A DNA stretch of 64,000 nt from Heliocybe sulcata (lineage: Eukaryota > Basidiomycota > Agaricomycetes > Gloeophyllales > Gloeophyllaceae), in the NCBI GenBank assembly GCA_004369045.1, contig ML213537.1, positions 89,036-153,035 on the forward strand, written 5' to 3'. This document shows positions 1 to 12,730 of this stretch, piece after piece. Both the position numbers and the translations under genes were made by a program. Positions within the stretch are counted from its first letter, which is position 1, and each line of letters opens with the position of its first letter. Below the pieces are notes generated by a model. That model was given only the letters and a program-made list of their open reading frames with translations. It did not search any database and was not told the DNA's origin.

Positions 1-153
1 TGATGGTCGTACCTCCCAGGCTGTGAACGTCGACCAGGGAGCACTAGTCACTAGTCACTGTCTCGCGACATTTTTCCCGATCCGAAATCAAGGATCAGAC
101 ATCACCACCGATTTCGTGTAGAACTAGGCAAGACGTTTCTTTCTATCCACACT

Positions 154-1961
154 AATGTCTCCCGACCGCAAAGCCAGACTTCCTCTACAGTTCATAATTA
201 TCGGCGGGAGCATTGCCGGGCTGTCTTGTGCTTGTGCCTTGCTATTGGCTGGCCACAAGGTCCGCATCGTTGAGCGAAGTACCGCCAAGTATCAGGTACG
301 CAGAGCCCTGTAAAGTGTTCTCACTTGCCGGCATTGACGCTACAGTATACACGAAGCTGACCGGGAGCATCCGTATACCACCGAATCTACTCAGAATACT
401 GGATGGCTGGGGCATTGGCGACAAGTTGTCCTTCCAGGCTCCGAGGAATATACTCCATCAGCACAGGATTGGTGAGTTTCAGCGAAGACTTCCCGGCATG
501 ATCTGTTACACTCTTACGTGTCCCTAAGCACACACAGGAGAGCAAGTGGGTGAAGTAGTACTTCCCCAAAGGATAATTCAAGATCTCGGTGCTGACGCCG
601 TATTTGGCTCGGTGAGTCCTTCGGTAGGTATCAAGTCTGAAGAGGTCTGACGAGTGAATCCACTAGTATGGCGAGCTCTACGACCTTCTGTTCGATCTTG
701 CTGTTGAGCGAGGTGTAGAAATATCGTGGGGCTCTGAAGTCCATAGTCTTGAAGTTCATAGCAACACGGCCATCTTGACGAGCGGCTCAAGAGTCACTGG
801 CGATATCATCATAGCTGCAGACGGCTCGGGTAGCATTATCCGACGTCAAGTTATCGACAACTATGACCGCGGAAGATACAGGAAGTCTGTTCTCTGGTGA
901 GGACTAAGCTGTTTGCGGCCAGGACATTACTAATGATGCTGCAGTTTCAACATACCGTATCATATGCTCAAAGCAGAGCAAGATCTATCTGAGTTCGTTG
1001 CGATTGCGCGTGTGAGTAGGGGAAGCAATAAAACCTACGAGATCCTCATACCGGTAACAGTGGGTTATGTGGATGGGTGACGGATGTACTCTGCTTGCGA
1101 ACCCGAACGTGAGCTTCGCTATCTCACATGGGCGCGTGCAGTATTCACAGAGACGTACAGAGAACCGGATACGGTATCACAGGAATGTGGGACAGTGCAC
1201 TCGATATATGCGACCGGCATTGGACAGAACTACACCGGTTTGACGACCTAGACTTTCCTCTGCACAAATTCGAGCCGATGTAAGTCTGCTGTCTACTTGT
1301 CGTCTAATTTGCGCTCACTGTAGCTAGAGTCCAGAGACTACTGAGCTTCGCGCCCCTGCTGGACGTCCGATGCACGACTATGGTGGTGCACGAAGCATTC
1401 GAGAACATCGTTCACGAAGACCAGCGGATATTGCTGGTGGGAGATGCTGCAAATTACCTCACAGTGAGCTTCCATTCTTGCGACCGTGCCAGGGTCTAAC
1501 CGACCCAGTATCACGGGACGCAGAACGTCGCTATGGCCGTCGAAGACGCTGCCACTCTCGGCAGCCTCTTCAACCGTCTTCAGAAGAAGAGTCAGATATC
1601 AATGATGATGAATGCCTATGAAGATATCCGCCTCAAGCGGGCTGCCCAAATATACCGAGCGGAAACCGGAGTCTTAGAATTCGTGAACATGCCCAATGGG
1701 CCCGCGCAGGAGGCTCGCGACGAGGCCATGCGGGCGGCGCTGAAGAGACAATTCAGCGACTGGGACGACGACGACGAAGATTTGGATGAGTATTTGAGAC
1801 AGACATGGGAAGAGTGGATACATATTTTCGATTACGACGCGCAGGAGACGGTCGAGAATTGGTGGATTGAGTGGGGTGACCTGATGCACACGGCGAGTGA
1901 TGATTCTGATTCTTCGGGCGATCCAATTGAAATAGCGGTTTCTTCTGTGTCGAAGTCGTAG
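154..1961 (+). CDS. FAD-dependent monooxygenase (salicylate hydroxylase-like), multi-exon
   Basis: Predicted class A flavoprotein monooxygenase using FAD and NAD(P)H to hydroxylate a small, probably aromatic or terpenoid, substrate. The ATG at 154 opens an N-terminal Rossmann fold with the dinucleotide motif GGSIAGLSCA and the following acidic IVER. Exons continue through SIRIPPNLLRILDGWG near 370-420, the second FAD motif AADGSGSIIRRQ near 810-850, WMGDGCTLL near 1070, and the ribityl-binding GDAANY near 1450. The reading then splices to YHGTQNVAMAVEDAATL, where the family normally has GQGAN..EDA. At least eight exons with short GT-AG introns join without an obvious break. The C-terminal tail is unusually acidic (DDDDEDLDEY near 1770) and Ser-rich. 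Exact exon joins around 1090-1160 are uncertain. The family assignment is firm; the substrate is unknown. Confidence 0.85.
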
Positions 1962-2852
1962 CAGCTTTATACCTAAAATTATACAGCGTGTGGGATACGA
2001 TCATCTGGGTTCTTGATATCACAGCCTCTGAGGCTCATGCTCCCTGACCCGCAGTATCAAGCAACCATTATGCCTTGTAGCAAGGCGGTACGCGACCGAA
2101 GATCGTGCTCGCACGATTATTGATAGTTTGAAAGCGCGCAGGATGTGCTACGAAGCAAGGTACGTCGCCGTCTCCTCACTGTATACCTGATACCTGACAC
2201 TCAATGAACTTGCACATAGTATAAGGCCTGAGTAAAGAGGGATGATTATAGACAGCATATTTTCGCCGGCCGTCGAGAGCGAGGTCAGAGCGGAAGATCC
2301 ACAGCGGAAGATCATTGGGGATCCGACCAGCGAAAAAGAAAGGACTCGTGGCTCAGCCTGTTTGGATCTGTTTGGATCTAGCGATGGGCTGGCAGAGACT
2401 CAAGGATTACGGCGTTGTTGCTCAAATTCAAATGCCACTTACGATGCAACAGCAAGATGTCATGTGAGAAGATACCTGTGCACAACGTATCGTTTTCCAG
2501 TTCATTACAGACTGAAGCATCGTAAGAGCAGGTCAACCAGTGACTAGTGAGTACTAGTGAGTTCTCACAGCTTGAAGAGACCATCATCGTTCGTGGCTAT
2601 GAGCGCATCTGATACAAAGCAGTATGCGTACTTGCATTGTTGTATAGGCGGTGCAACTTGTCGACCTGGATGCTACAATAATAGGATCGCATCTTGGGCA
2701 CCCAGTCCTATAAGGAGCTTCTCTGTGCGCCGGCACGACTTCCGCATACCTTCCAACTAGCAGACACTCCAATCGCCGCACCCTGGTACCCACCCACTCT
2801 TGGCCTCCTCATCATCCTAGTTGATCCACACTTGCCCCAGACCACAGTCTCC
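1962..2852. other. Intergenic, no gene recognised
   Basis: Only short open frames without family motifs are present. The notable feature is a CACTAG/ACTAGTGA-rich patch at 2535-2560, related in sequence to patches near 45-58 and 7432-7446. Confidence 0.5.
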
Positions 2853-3981
2853 ATGAATCAGATAACGGTGGATGACACGAATACATCAGCCATTCATTAT
2901 TATGGTTCGTGGATACAAGAAGGCCAGGACGGAGAGTATAACTCTACCACTCATGCTTCTGGTGGGCCTGGTGTGCAGATGATGTTCCAGTTCACAGGTA
3001 AATATCAACCAATGTCCCAGAACAGCGGGGAGGGTTTTGACGTGCATGCTAGGGACGTTTGTTGAAGTATACGGGACTATTGGCGTACAAGGCATCAACA
3101 CTTCATTTGTGTTGGACGACGGATCTCAGACCGGATATACGTCCACGTATTATGTCGTGGGCTCCATTAGTAGGGTCATGATGCAGGTCTCGTACTATCA
3201 GTCACCGAGCCTACCGAACATCGGCCACTCGCTTCTCATGACTGTCAATGACCCAAGTGCGACCACCGTATTCTTGGATTACATACGATACAACACGACG
3301 TACGCGGATACCAGCTCCATGACCTCTTCAGCATCGGCTTCCGTCATCACCGTTACCGCTACGGCTCCGGTACCATCCAGCGCAAATTCCTCGAGGACGG
3401 GATTCATTGTCGGTATCGCAGTGGCAGTAACAGTGCCATTGGCTATCGCAGCACTTATCGTATGGTTCTTCATGCGACGCTTTCGCCGTCCGAAACATCC
3501 CATATCCGTCTTTTCAGGTACGATCTGTTGATTATACGCAACGTTCTCTTTGCCAATATTCTCTAGACGAAACCACGCATCCAGGGAGCCAGTGGCGTCC
3601 TGGAGCTGCAACATTGATCACAGGAAGCTCCGCGCCCGGTCAGACATACACGCAGAGCGATGTCATATAGCCGACTCTCCCGCGGCTCGAGGTCATGATC
3701 TCTACGAGCCGCCTGGCGCAGGTCCTTCTTCTAACATGCCTCTGAGACCTCAGCGCCTTGGAGATGTGACACGAAATCCTACCGAGACAACCACAGCCCC
3801 GCTGCTGAATGAAAGGAGGCCTGGACGGCTGATCTCAGAATCCTTTCGGCCAGAACAAGGTCATTCATATAGCACCCAGGAGGACTCCTTCACGAAGAGT
3901 GTGTCAGAAGAGCCGCCTGAGTATCGGAGGCTGGAGGAACCTGATGCCACCTGCAGCTTGGATAGGAGGATGGGATCATGA
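2853..3981 (+). pseudogene. Single-pass membrane protein with beta-rich ectodomain and cytoplasmic tail, possibly degenerate
   Basis: The ectodomain begins MNQITVDDTNTSAIHYYGSW, and after an intron at about 2998-3040 continues with GTFVEVYGTIG and ISRVMMQVSYY. This layout is known from many Agaricomycete membrane proteins with a jelly-roll-like outer domain. A Ser/Thr-rich stalk leads to a transmembrane helix (GFIVGIAVAVTVPLAIAALI, near 3395-3460) followed by the basic stop-transfer RRFRRPKH. A last exon (to 3981) carries a Pro/Glu-rich tail ending near EEPPEYRRLEE. Two points suggest decay: the signal-peptide-like stretch upstream (LGLLIILV near 2795) has no ATG in its frame, and the start of the last exon does not keep one frame (the phase expected from the membrane exon meets a stop at about 3670, while the tail is open in another frame). 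An unseen intron could explain the second point. Confidence 0.5.
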
Positions 3982-5343
3982 CCTGCTATAGTGGAGCCTT
4001 GCATGGTCCAATGTCTATGCCTGTCGAGATGTAACTTGAGCCGTATTGCTTCTTTACATAGAATTAGTTCTGTAGGATGCCGCATGGCTAGGATTACGGC
4101 ATCCGTCAGCAAGATCCCGAAGCGTGCACTCCAGAAGTACTGGGTTGGGGTGTTTCGCGGATTGCACAGACACATTGCAGAACGATCACCAGTGCGCCTT
4201 GTACATCCAGTCCTATTCGACGCAGAGGACATACCCGCGACCATGAAGCTCGATGCCGCACTGGAAAACGTGGACGAGGATAAAGAGACTGGCGCTGGTA
4301 TGCATTTTCATTTTTTTTTTCGTTGGTGAATTCTTGGCTGACTGTCCTGTCGTTGAAACACTGTTAGCGAAAATATCTTGCAGAGGAGCACTACGTCGCC
4401 ACCGCTTGTCTCTAATCTTCCCAACAACGCGCAGGTCTGGGAACGAAGGTTTTCGCTTACGAGTGGGCAGCTCGCGAACAACTAGGTACCCATAACGCCC
4501 CGGCCCCCGTGCAACCCCACACGCTCTGGGGGCGACACGTCGCCGGATTCGGAGCCAACAGGAAACGGCCAACGGCTCATCGCAAAGCCTCAGAAATGCC
4601 GCCTAGGCATTGGGACACACCAACCCAGGCGGCGGAGTATCGACGGGGAAGCGACCTTCACAGCACTTCATGAGCATTGTAAGACCTTGGTTTGACTGAA
4701 GAGAGGTGCTTTGTCGGAGGTGATTTCCCGTGCCTCTGTTCAGTCCGAAGTTTGGTTCCGGCGTCTTCCGTGTAGGCCCTGTGCTCACTTGTTGGTGAGC
4801 GATGCATCGGATGAGCATGCAATTACTAACCCACGTACCACGTTAGAGAGGAGCGTTTGCGTGCCCGAGCTCACCTCATTGCGAGATCCGATTCATAGAC
4901 CTATAGAGAAATTTCACCCTTGTAACATTTGGTCTACTTACAGACCGCAAGCGCGCAGGCTTGCACATCCAGGCCGAGCAACATACACATTGAATCACAA
5001 TGATCATCACAAACCACTATCGGGTATATTAAACGGAAACACCAGCCCCACACTGACCAGTCAACGCAGGGTATCGTCGCGATAATAGATAAGAGTCGAC
5101 GACCAAGAAGGGTGGTAGTATAGAGTATAGATACGATACTGTCACAATGCCAGATGGAATAGAACTGGGACTACAAGGGAGTAGAACGGGAAGGTATATC
5201 AAGCACAAGGCGTACGGGGCGCCCCGTCTTAAACGACAAGGCCATCCACGGCACGCATCCAGACACCGAACCAAGACAGAACCAAGAAAGAGTGTGCCAC
5301 CATATGGGCAGGTGGACTGACCTCAGCCGAGCCAGCGCCGAGT
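3982..5343. other. No confidently recognised gene
   Basis: Open frames on both strands here are short and carry no recognisable domain. A stretch at 4150-4290 (+) with acidic, charged composition (DAALENVDEDKE) could be an exon remnant but has no supporting neighbour exons. A run of T lies at 4309-4320. Confidence 0.4.
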
Positions 5344-7055
5344 CTAGTGCGCCGAGCCGCCCACATCATACGCGTCCTCATTCGACGCGCCCTCGTGCGA
5401 ATGGCGGCCCTCCATGCTCGTCTTGCTATACTCCGACGCCGCCATGCCCATGCTCAGCCTATACGGGTTCTGGTCGCCCATCAGCGGCATCCCCGTCGCA
5501 GGCGTGATGGGCGTGCTAGGCGGGCTGTACAGCGTCCTCATCCCGCTGCCGTTGTAGCTGGGCGTGGGGAACGCCGGCGCCGGGGACGACGAGGGCGTGG
5601 CGCTGCCGGCTTTGCGCGACTCGGCGTACGCGCGCAGCATGTCGTCGGGCGACATGACGCTCGCGGGCATGGGCTGCATCGGCATCGCGCCCACAATGGG
5701 CGACTTGGGGTGCGTCGGCGTCGGCGGGGCAGGCATGGGCACGGGCATCGACATGGGCAGCTCCGGAGCAGCCTGCGACTGGGGGCTCAGGATGTAGTCG
5801 TTCTCCATGTTGCCAGTTTGCATCACTGCGGAGCGTGTCAGGAGCTATCATCAGATGAAAAAAAACAGAGTAAACTGACTGCTAAGAGCCGGGAGCACCT
5901 CGTCAGCACCATCATTACCGCTGAGACGAGCCTCGATCGCTTCAGCAGTGAGCGGCATCGGGCCTGACCTCTGCATAGGCGAAACGGGCTCAGAGTCATT
6001 GGTCATGTTGGAATCCATGCGCTGCGGCACTGGAGGGACGAATCCGGTGTGGAACGCCCGACTCGTCGCCATGCTCCGGCGGGACTCGCCAGACGGGCGG
6101 GTGTCGGCAGCGAACGAGACACGGGAGACCCGCTCGCCAAACGAGCTTGCGCGCACACCGGGGCGCAGTTGGCTCATCGGAGGCGGACTGTTCTCGTCCA
6201 ACGACACATTCTCCTGGCTGTACAGTCCATTCCCAGCCGTGGCACCAACACCCGCCTGCCCACCGCCGAACGAATATGTCGACGCGCGGTTGACGGCCAT
6301 GCTGTTCCGGATCGCGGCGGTGGCACCGGCAGCGGAGATGGACTTCCAGTCGGTAGAGATCGTGGACATGCGCTTGTCGACGGCCTCGCTCCAGCGCTTC
6401 CGCTTCTCCTTGCCACGCTCACGGCTGAACTTGATGTAGGCAGCGATGCAGATCGCAACGAAGAGAAGAGGAAAGATGACTGCAGCGGCGACGCCGCCCT
6501 TAGAGGGGCCTTTCTTCTCTGTACCGAAGTTGTTCACCTCCTGTGTAGTGGCATCGACTGAGGTGATGTCGGCATCCGTTGGCGTGGAACCATCAGATGG
6601 CTTGGTGTACGTGGCGGTGAAGATGGGGCCGGCAGGGAGGGTGGCGAGGAAGGCGGGCTGGCCGGATTGGACGATCGCGAGCTGCAGCTTGACGGAGCTG
6701 GAAGCGTTCCACCATTTGGGCTTGAAGGGCGCCTCGTAGTTGCCCTGTTTGAAGTTGACGTCCTCCCAGACATGAAGGAGGGACTGGGAAGAGCCCGGGG
6801 CGTAGAGATAGATGTCGACCGCGGTGCTGTTCAAGCAGGATGCGTCCCACGTCATATTGACCTTGTCGTTGCTAGAGACATCGATGGACTGTCCCTGCGT
6901 CGGAGACGTGTAGAACCCACCATCCGTGCATGCTGCCAGCAGTTAGCCCCTCGGCTAGTCAATCAATGCGGACACTCACAACTTCGTTTCTGGACTTGCT
7001 GCTTGTTGTAGTATGTGCCGGCATGGCCGACCCTGATGTGCGTGAAACCAGTCAT
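5344..7055 (-). CDS. Conserved fungal single-pass plasma-membrane protein with Pro-rich cytoplasmic tail
   Basis: Three exons on the minus strand join in frame through introns at 6933-6979 (47 bases) and 5826-5879 (54 bases). The ectodomain runs TDGGFYTSPTQG, VNMTWDASCLN, IYLYAPG, VWEDVNF and AGPIFTATY, with paired cysteines. A transmembrane helix follows (GGVAAAVIFPLLFVAICIAA, near 6440-6500), then a basic flank and the motif VDKRMSTISTDWKS. The long Ser/Pro/Met-rich tail ends GGSAH. The DKRMSTISxDW motif next to the membrane is a recurring feature of fungal membrane-anchor proteins as I recall them; function is unknown. The start used (ATG at 7055) has no signal peptide. An upstream in-frame start at about 7220 would add a hydrophobic leader (DLAVAVVCLLPP), so the true N-terminus may lie there. 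The coding strand is GC-rich, so long open frames also appear on the opposite strand as shadows. Confidence 0.8.
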
Positions 7056-7220
7056 ATTTTGCGGTTTGTGGTGTACAAGAGAGTGTGAATAGAAAAGAAT
7101 GTGGCCGCAACGGCGTGCGGAGAGCGAGAAAAACAGGGGGGAGGTCGCGGGAGACGACGACGGCGGTAGGAGGCAAACGACGGCGACGGCCAAATCCTGC
7201 ATCAGCAACAGCGCCGGCAA

Positions 7221-8905
7221 TCACCTCGGCATCTCAACATTATACCGGTCACTAACCCGGCGTCCTGCGCACGTTCGAGTCCACTCTGCTCCTGATTTCT
7301 GTTTGCATAGCGTTCCCGCTTCGAAAGCATCACAAGCGCTCGCTTGTCAAGCAGCGAGTAAGGATATCGCACAGCTGGTTGAGCGAACAGCTGACGCTTG
7401 ACCGCTGCAGCAGCGAGGCTTGATATCAAGAAGTGACTAGTGACTGGCTGATTCGGAGGTAGAGCGATAGGTAGGTTCGTATAGCAGACGTATCTTCACC
7501 TTAACTTGCTGACCTACCTATATAGTCATAACATCAGTACTATTGTATTTGCAGTTCCTCGTATTCCAAGACTTATCCCTCTGAGAACATCTAAATCGAG
7601 TCCCGGAAAGTGAGCAGTAAGACTTCGTGCAAATTCAGTAGGCCAGACTTGCGATGACAGCTAACAACGGCCTCATATTTCAGTGGGGACAGCGTCATAA
7701 CTAATTCAGAGTCGCTCTGATTTCCATATTCGAGTTTCCATCCGGTCTGACGACCTTCCGTCGAATGTGGGCTACGTGTTGGAGATATGAGGCAAACCTC
7801 GTCTAACCACTCTAAACGAGTTGTGCTGAAGATCTTCGAAGCCTATAGTGGTATTATTTAAAATTCTTTAGCGGCTATTTTTTAGAAGATCATCTCCTCT
7901 GCTGCACTCAGAACAGTGCGGAAGATATGTGTGGCTTCCGCCGAAGCAAGGGGAGCATCGTGGGCGTCCACAAGCGTAGACCTTTCTCGCTACTGACATT
8001 CATTTAACTCAGCGCTTTAGGCCTCAATGAGCCGGATGTACTCTGAAATTATTCCTATGAGAATGAAATTGGCTCAGATTTGGGACGTCAAGCTACCAGC
8101 GGTGGATTGCCCATGAGAAGCACGAGTGAGTCTTCCAAGCGCTGCTCCAGTAAGATGCATAACTTACTTCGGAGGCGATCCACATGTAGAACATTCGGCA
8201 CTGCGATGTCGGGAGCGGTGCATTGGCTGCAACCTCGATAATGTCGCTCAATTGAACTGAATTAACATCGAGGGTTCTTGTCCATATGACACCTCCATGG
8301 TGCCATAGAGTTTTAAGTCGCACTAGAATCTACCAGCACGTACGTGCTGACCAGCGACCGGCGACCGCCTGCGCTCCGTGATCGGGTGTACCTCTGACCA
8401 TACTAGTGAATCCACAGCGGTGACCATCGTGCGTGAAATGGTAGAGAAAGTTCTATCCAAGAGAATTTCTGTTCCACGGCGCAGTCGGTAGCGAACAATT
8501 GAGTATGGTGAGCGGCCACAAAGATAGTACAGTCTTCATATACCCATCACCAGATATATAGCAGGCGCAAAGCGAGTAGAACCCCTCGCTTCATACCAAG
8601 AAGATGTTGTTCGGTTAGGCCAGTTTCGCGAAGCAGTCCTGGACCCTCTGCCGGGCGTGGCTCTTGCTTCGAAGGCCCAGTCGGCCCCAAAAGCACTTTC
8701 TTCAAGTCATCTGCGGTCGTCAGAAGGCTCGGATTGTACGATGTTGTATAATGGCATCTTTCTCCCTTGGCTCTCACCTGTAAGATCCAAAAGAGTGGCA
8801 TTAGCTCGTTCGGGGATACATTACGGCTTAGGTCATCTCCTAGTTCGCTGTCGTCATCTGGGACTGCTTTCTCGGCGAGCCTGACGCACGCACTGTACAG
8901 TTTGG
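7221..8905. other. Intergenic, no gene recognised
   Basis: No supported coding region. An ACTAGT-type repeat patch lies at 7432-7446. From about 8340 the sequence belongs to the upstream part of the first terpene-synthase duplication unit. Confidence 0.5.
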
Positions 8906-8912
8906 TATAAAT
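8906..8912 (+). promoter_or_regulatory. TATA box of terpene synthase copy 1
   Basis: TATAAAT lies 48 bases before the ATG at 8954. The same arrangement is seen in the two other copies. The closeness favours ATG 8954 (MTATDLIL) over any in-frame start further upstream. Confidence 0.6.
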
Positions 8913-8953
8913 GGTGGCAGGTGTCCCATCTAATATCCATACAGCTGTCGAGG

Positions 8954-10069
8954 ATGACTGCCACAGACCTCATTCTGCGCAACCTGCATGAAATTCTCCC
9001 CTACCCGCTGCTGTGCAACCCGCTCTATGCTGTAGTCCGCGCAGAGTCTTCCGCCTGGTTCGAGTCATTTACGCTCTACTCTTCCTATCATCCCAAGAAG
9101 AGGGCGCTACTTCGTGCAGCGGATTTTGACCTCGTTAATGCATATGGCTATCCCGTAGCCGACCACGAAGCATTGCGTAACATATGTGACTGGACCATCG
9201 CTGCGTTTGTGGTAGATGACACCACCGACGAGCAGAATGCCGCGGATGCTTCGTTGACATTGCAAGAGTTTCTGGATGGGCTGGCTGGCGTCCATCGGGA
9301 CGGGTCGGATATTTACAAGATGTTCTACGAGTGAGTGCCGTGCGGATTACTACTTCTTACATGCAAATTTACTCACACCTGCATCTGTCTTCCACACGCG
9401 CACTGCAATCTAGTGTCGGTGTCCGCCTTCGAAAAGGATTTGGGCCTAGTGCTTTCCGTCGCTTCATGTCCAGCAACGGACGAACGGCGCAGGCCCTCAT
9501 ACGCGAGGCGCAACTGCGGGAGAAGGGCAGGATACTCACTCTTGAGGAGTACATTGAATTTCGACGAAGCTGCGTCGGAGTCCAGCCATGTTTTGACATA
9601 CTGGAGTATGCCTTCAAAATCGAGCTTGCAGAGGACGTTGTCAGCAATCCGAGCTTCAAGACTCTGATCGACTACGTAACCGATGTCATAGCTTGGACGA
9701 ATGTGGGTGTTGTCGGTCATCCTTTATCTATCCGAGCCAGACCGACCTAAGATATAACTGTAGGATGTATATTCTTATGGCAAGGAGAATAGAAAAGCGG
9801 CAGCGACCTCTAACATCCTCGCTGTGATCATGAACGAGAAAGCTCTGGGCTTAGCGGAGGCAGGAGAGATGACAGTCGCGCTCCTGACTAGGCGGGTATC
9901 CGATATAGCCCGCCTGAAAGCGGATTTGTTCGCCGTGCCTTTTCCGACAACGAAGAGGACTCACCTGCGACAGTATATATTCGGCCTTGAATGTTGGATG
10001 ATTGGGAACCTTGAGTGGGGCTGCGTGTCGAAGAGATACGATCACAGTGGCGGCGCCGTGGGCAAATAG
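8954..10069 (+). CDS. Sesquiterpene synthase, copy 1 (intact)
   Basis: Class I terpene cyclase that ionises and cyclises a prenyl diphosphate, most likely farnesyl diphosphate, in the cytosol. Three exons, 8954-9330, 9414-9702 and 9764-10069, give 322 residues, normal for basidiomycete sesquiterpene synthases. The aspartate-rich Mg2+ motif is DDTTDEQ (near 9215). The second Mg2+ motif is created by splicing: exon 2 ends in WTN and exon 3 begins DVYSYGKE, giving NDxxSxxxE. The C-terminal diphosphate-sensing motif reads WGCVSKRY, fitting WxxxSxRY. All ligands expected for activity are present and no frame break is seen. It heads a tandem array whose two other members are damaged or altered. The product cannot be predicted from sequence alone. 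Confidence 0.92.
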
Positions 10070-10559
10070 ATAACCGACTCATCTATGTAGAGACACGGAT
10101 ATCAGTACAAGAATAACTTCGGTACCATTGAGGGACCACTTCCTGCCAGTTGACCGATATGCCGAGCGACAGATGCCGTATTCAAGCACGGTCATGCTCC
10201 ATGATAGTCTACGCAATAGTACTGCCTTTGTTCAGTTGCCCTTAGGATCGGATAAATTGTCCTGGGCTTCGGCATATGTGAGCTCCAGCACGATGCATAG
10301 ATCCGGATACTGTACCTTAATGGACGGCGGCCATCGATCAGTCGACATGAGCGTGAGTCGCAGTTGCAAGTCTAAATCGAGTGGCCACAGAAGGTCCTGA
10401 TATACCCGTATTCAGATATAGCAGCTGCAGAGCGAGTAAAATGCCCCGCTTAATATCTCCAGAAGACGCTGATTGGTCAAGCCAGCGTTACGGATGCATA
10501 ATGGCATCTATATCTCTGGAAGATACAAAAGAGTGCATTTAAATTGTTCCTGGACACAT

Positions 10560-10566
10560 TATAAAA
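10560..10566 (+). promoter_or_regulatory. TATA box of terpene synthase copy 2
   Basis: TATAAAA lies 39 bases before the ATG at 10599, matching the boxes of copies 1 and 3. The gene behind it is broken, so this is probably an inherited, now idle promoter. Confidence 0.55.
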
Positions 10567-10598
10567 TGACCTTGAGTTACCTTCATCTCCCTTTTAGG

Positions 10599-11742
10599 AT
10601 GTCTACGAGGTCGTCCACCTTGCACACCGTCCAGAACATGTACCCGTTCCCACTGCTCTGCAACCCGCTATATGGGGTCGTCCGCGAGGAGTCTTCCAGA
10701 TGGTTGGAGGCTTTTAGTCCTTATTGTTAACGTTCTGCCAGCCCTCGTAAGAAAGAAGTCTTTCGGGCGGCGGATTTCGAGCTCATTGCATACTACTATC
10801 CCACTGCCAACCACGAGGCCCTGCATACGATTTGCGACTTGAGCAATGCTGGGTTCCTCCTCGATGACATGACGGAGGAGCAGAGCGGGGAAGACTCTGC
10901 GAAGAGTATGCAAGAGTACCTGGACGGGTTGACGGGCATCCAAAGAGCCGGGTCAGATATCTACGAAATGTTCTACGAGAGAGTATCTCGGAAGATATCA
11001 GAGGCGTACCGATTTTGCTTACAATCTCTCTCCCTTGGCACATAAACTTGATATTCCAGCGTAGGCAGCTGGTTCCAATGCAGATTTGGGCGAAATGCCT
11101 TCCAGCGCTTCCTGGCCAGCAGTTACCGCACTGCAACAGCGATGGGACTCGAAGCAAAACTACGAGAGGAGAATAGGATAGTAGCATTCGACGAATACGT
11201 CGACCAACGGCGAGATCCAAGTAGTATCCAGATATGCCTGGATATGATCGAGTATGTCTTCGATTTTGAGCTCCCTGAAGACGTCGTCAACCACGCAAGT
11301 TACAAGAGCTTGTGCAATTCCACAACGGACATTGTGGCTTGGACAAACGTAGGCATTATTAGGTAACTCTGTCGTCTACTCCCACTTATCAACCGTGTGT
11401 GACTTGCAGGACCTATGTTCTTACGAAAAGGAGCACGGAAGTCGTAACGGGAACGCAAATATCGTGACGGTGATCATGCATGAGAAGCACGTAGGGTTCG
11501 AAGAGGCGACGGAAATGGTCAGAAATTTGCTGAGGAGCCGTCTGCTTGACGCGAGCCGAGAGAAAGAAGTGCTGCTCAGTTTGGCATTTGATGAAACGAC
11601 GAAAGCTCACCTGCAGCAGTATATTTTTTGGTCTGAATGCTGGATAGTCGGGAGCGAGCCATGGCATCTTCGGTCAAGGAGATACAAGGCCGACCGCATT
11701 AAGGTCAATGACATACCTATGGACGAACAGGATTTGCCCTAG
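10599..11742 (+). pseudogene. Sesquiterpene synthase, copy 2 (broken)
   Basis: Clear paralogue of the flanking copies, with VREESSRWLEAF, the Mg2+ motif DDMTEEQ near 10865, exon 2 at 11060-11348 (289 bases, same length as copy 1), the spliced motif WTN plus DLCSYEKE at 11410, and WHLRSRRY near 11670. It cannot be read through. A 6-base insertion relative to copy 3 (after SPYC) places an in-frame TAA at 10728-10730. The first donor site, GTGAGT in copy 1 and GTAAGC in copy 3, is replaced by GAGAGAGTAT near 10978, so exon 1 cannot join exon 2 in phase by the ancestral site. A conserved Trp before the Asp motif is also lost (CDLSNAG against CDWCNAA). The metal-binding motifs are well kept, so loss looks recent. 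Confidence 0.85.
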
Positions 11743-12681
11743 AAAATAGATATTGTAGCAAGGTTCGCTCACAATAAGCAGTGACATGCAGCTTGAAGGT
11801 GGCTGGGCCAAACGAGACGTGCCGGCCGAGTTCAAGCGTGGTTCCAATGTCTTTCCGAGGCTGGTAGAGGATAGAATAGCGACAGCGGCGTGGTTGATCC
11901 TCCACCACTTTCTACAATCACTGTCTCGAGGACTACCTTGGTATTACATCACTTATCAATGAGAACAAGGTTGTGCAGAACTTACAATAGCACGTTGGAA
12001 CTTAGACACCAGCCACTTGAAGGCTGTGGCATTGGCAGGCAGATAACCTGTATACAGGTAAGGATATCAGTGCGATAATAACTTTGGCGCCATTGTGTGT
12101 ACCACGTCCTGTCTACCTGATCACGAAAGCCGAGCAATAGAAGGTGCCCACGTACGAATATCCACCCACATGTTCCATGACAGTCTATGCAGTACTGGCA
12201 TTCGCCCAATCCTCAGGACTGGACGTCATACCATGGGCTGTGGGAAGCACGCTCCTAATTGTTGATTGATGATTGACCTGGCTAAAGATACATAGGCTCG
12301 CATATATCATGGTGGGTCACGGCAACGAACCGGTGTCCCGACAGGAGAGTGGCACACAGTACTTCACTTGAGCATTGCGAGCGGCCACAGATGTAGTAGG
12401 CCTGAGATATTTGCATGCACCTATAGCAGCGGACAGCGAGTAGAACTCCTCGATTGGTATCGTCGAAGCGTGGTATGCGCTTAAGCCAGTACAGCAAGGG
12501 AGGTTCTGACCAATTACCGGGCGTGGCTAGCGCTCCAAAGTCCTGGTCGAGCCCAAAGAACTTCTTCCAGATTCCGCCATTCTCGGAAGACCCTGGATGT
12601 ACGGAGCCGATTACTGGCATATCTTTCCCTTGATATCGACCACTAAGATCCAAAGAGTAAGATTAGTTCATCTGAGCATAT

Positions 12682-12688
12682 TATAAAA
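12682..12688 (+). promoter_or_regulatory. TATA box of terpene synthase copy 3
   Basis: TATAAAA lies 49 bases before the ATG at 12731. A further ATG at 12704 is only 16 bases downstream of the box, too near for a usual transcript start, which supports 12731 (MSTRSPTL) as the start. Confidence 0.55.
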
Positions 12689-12730
12689 CGACCTTGACAT
12701 ACCATGGTCCCCCTGTCCACGCTCGTCAGC

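Noticed and set aside
5347-6561. Long open frames on the plus strand across 5.3-6.6 kb
   Set aside because: They are Arg/Ala/His-rich shadows opposite the GC-rich membrane-protein gene on the minus strand, without motifs or start context.
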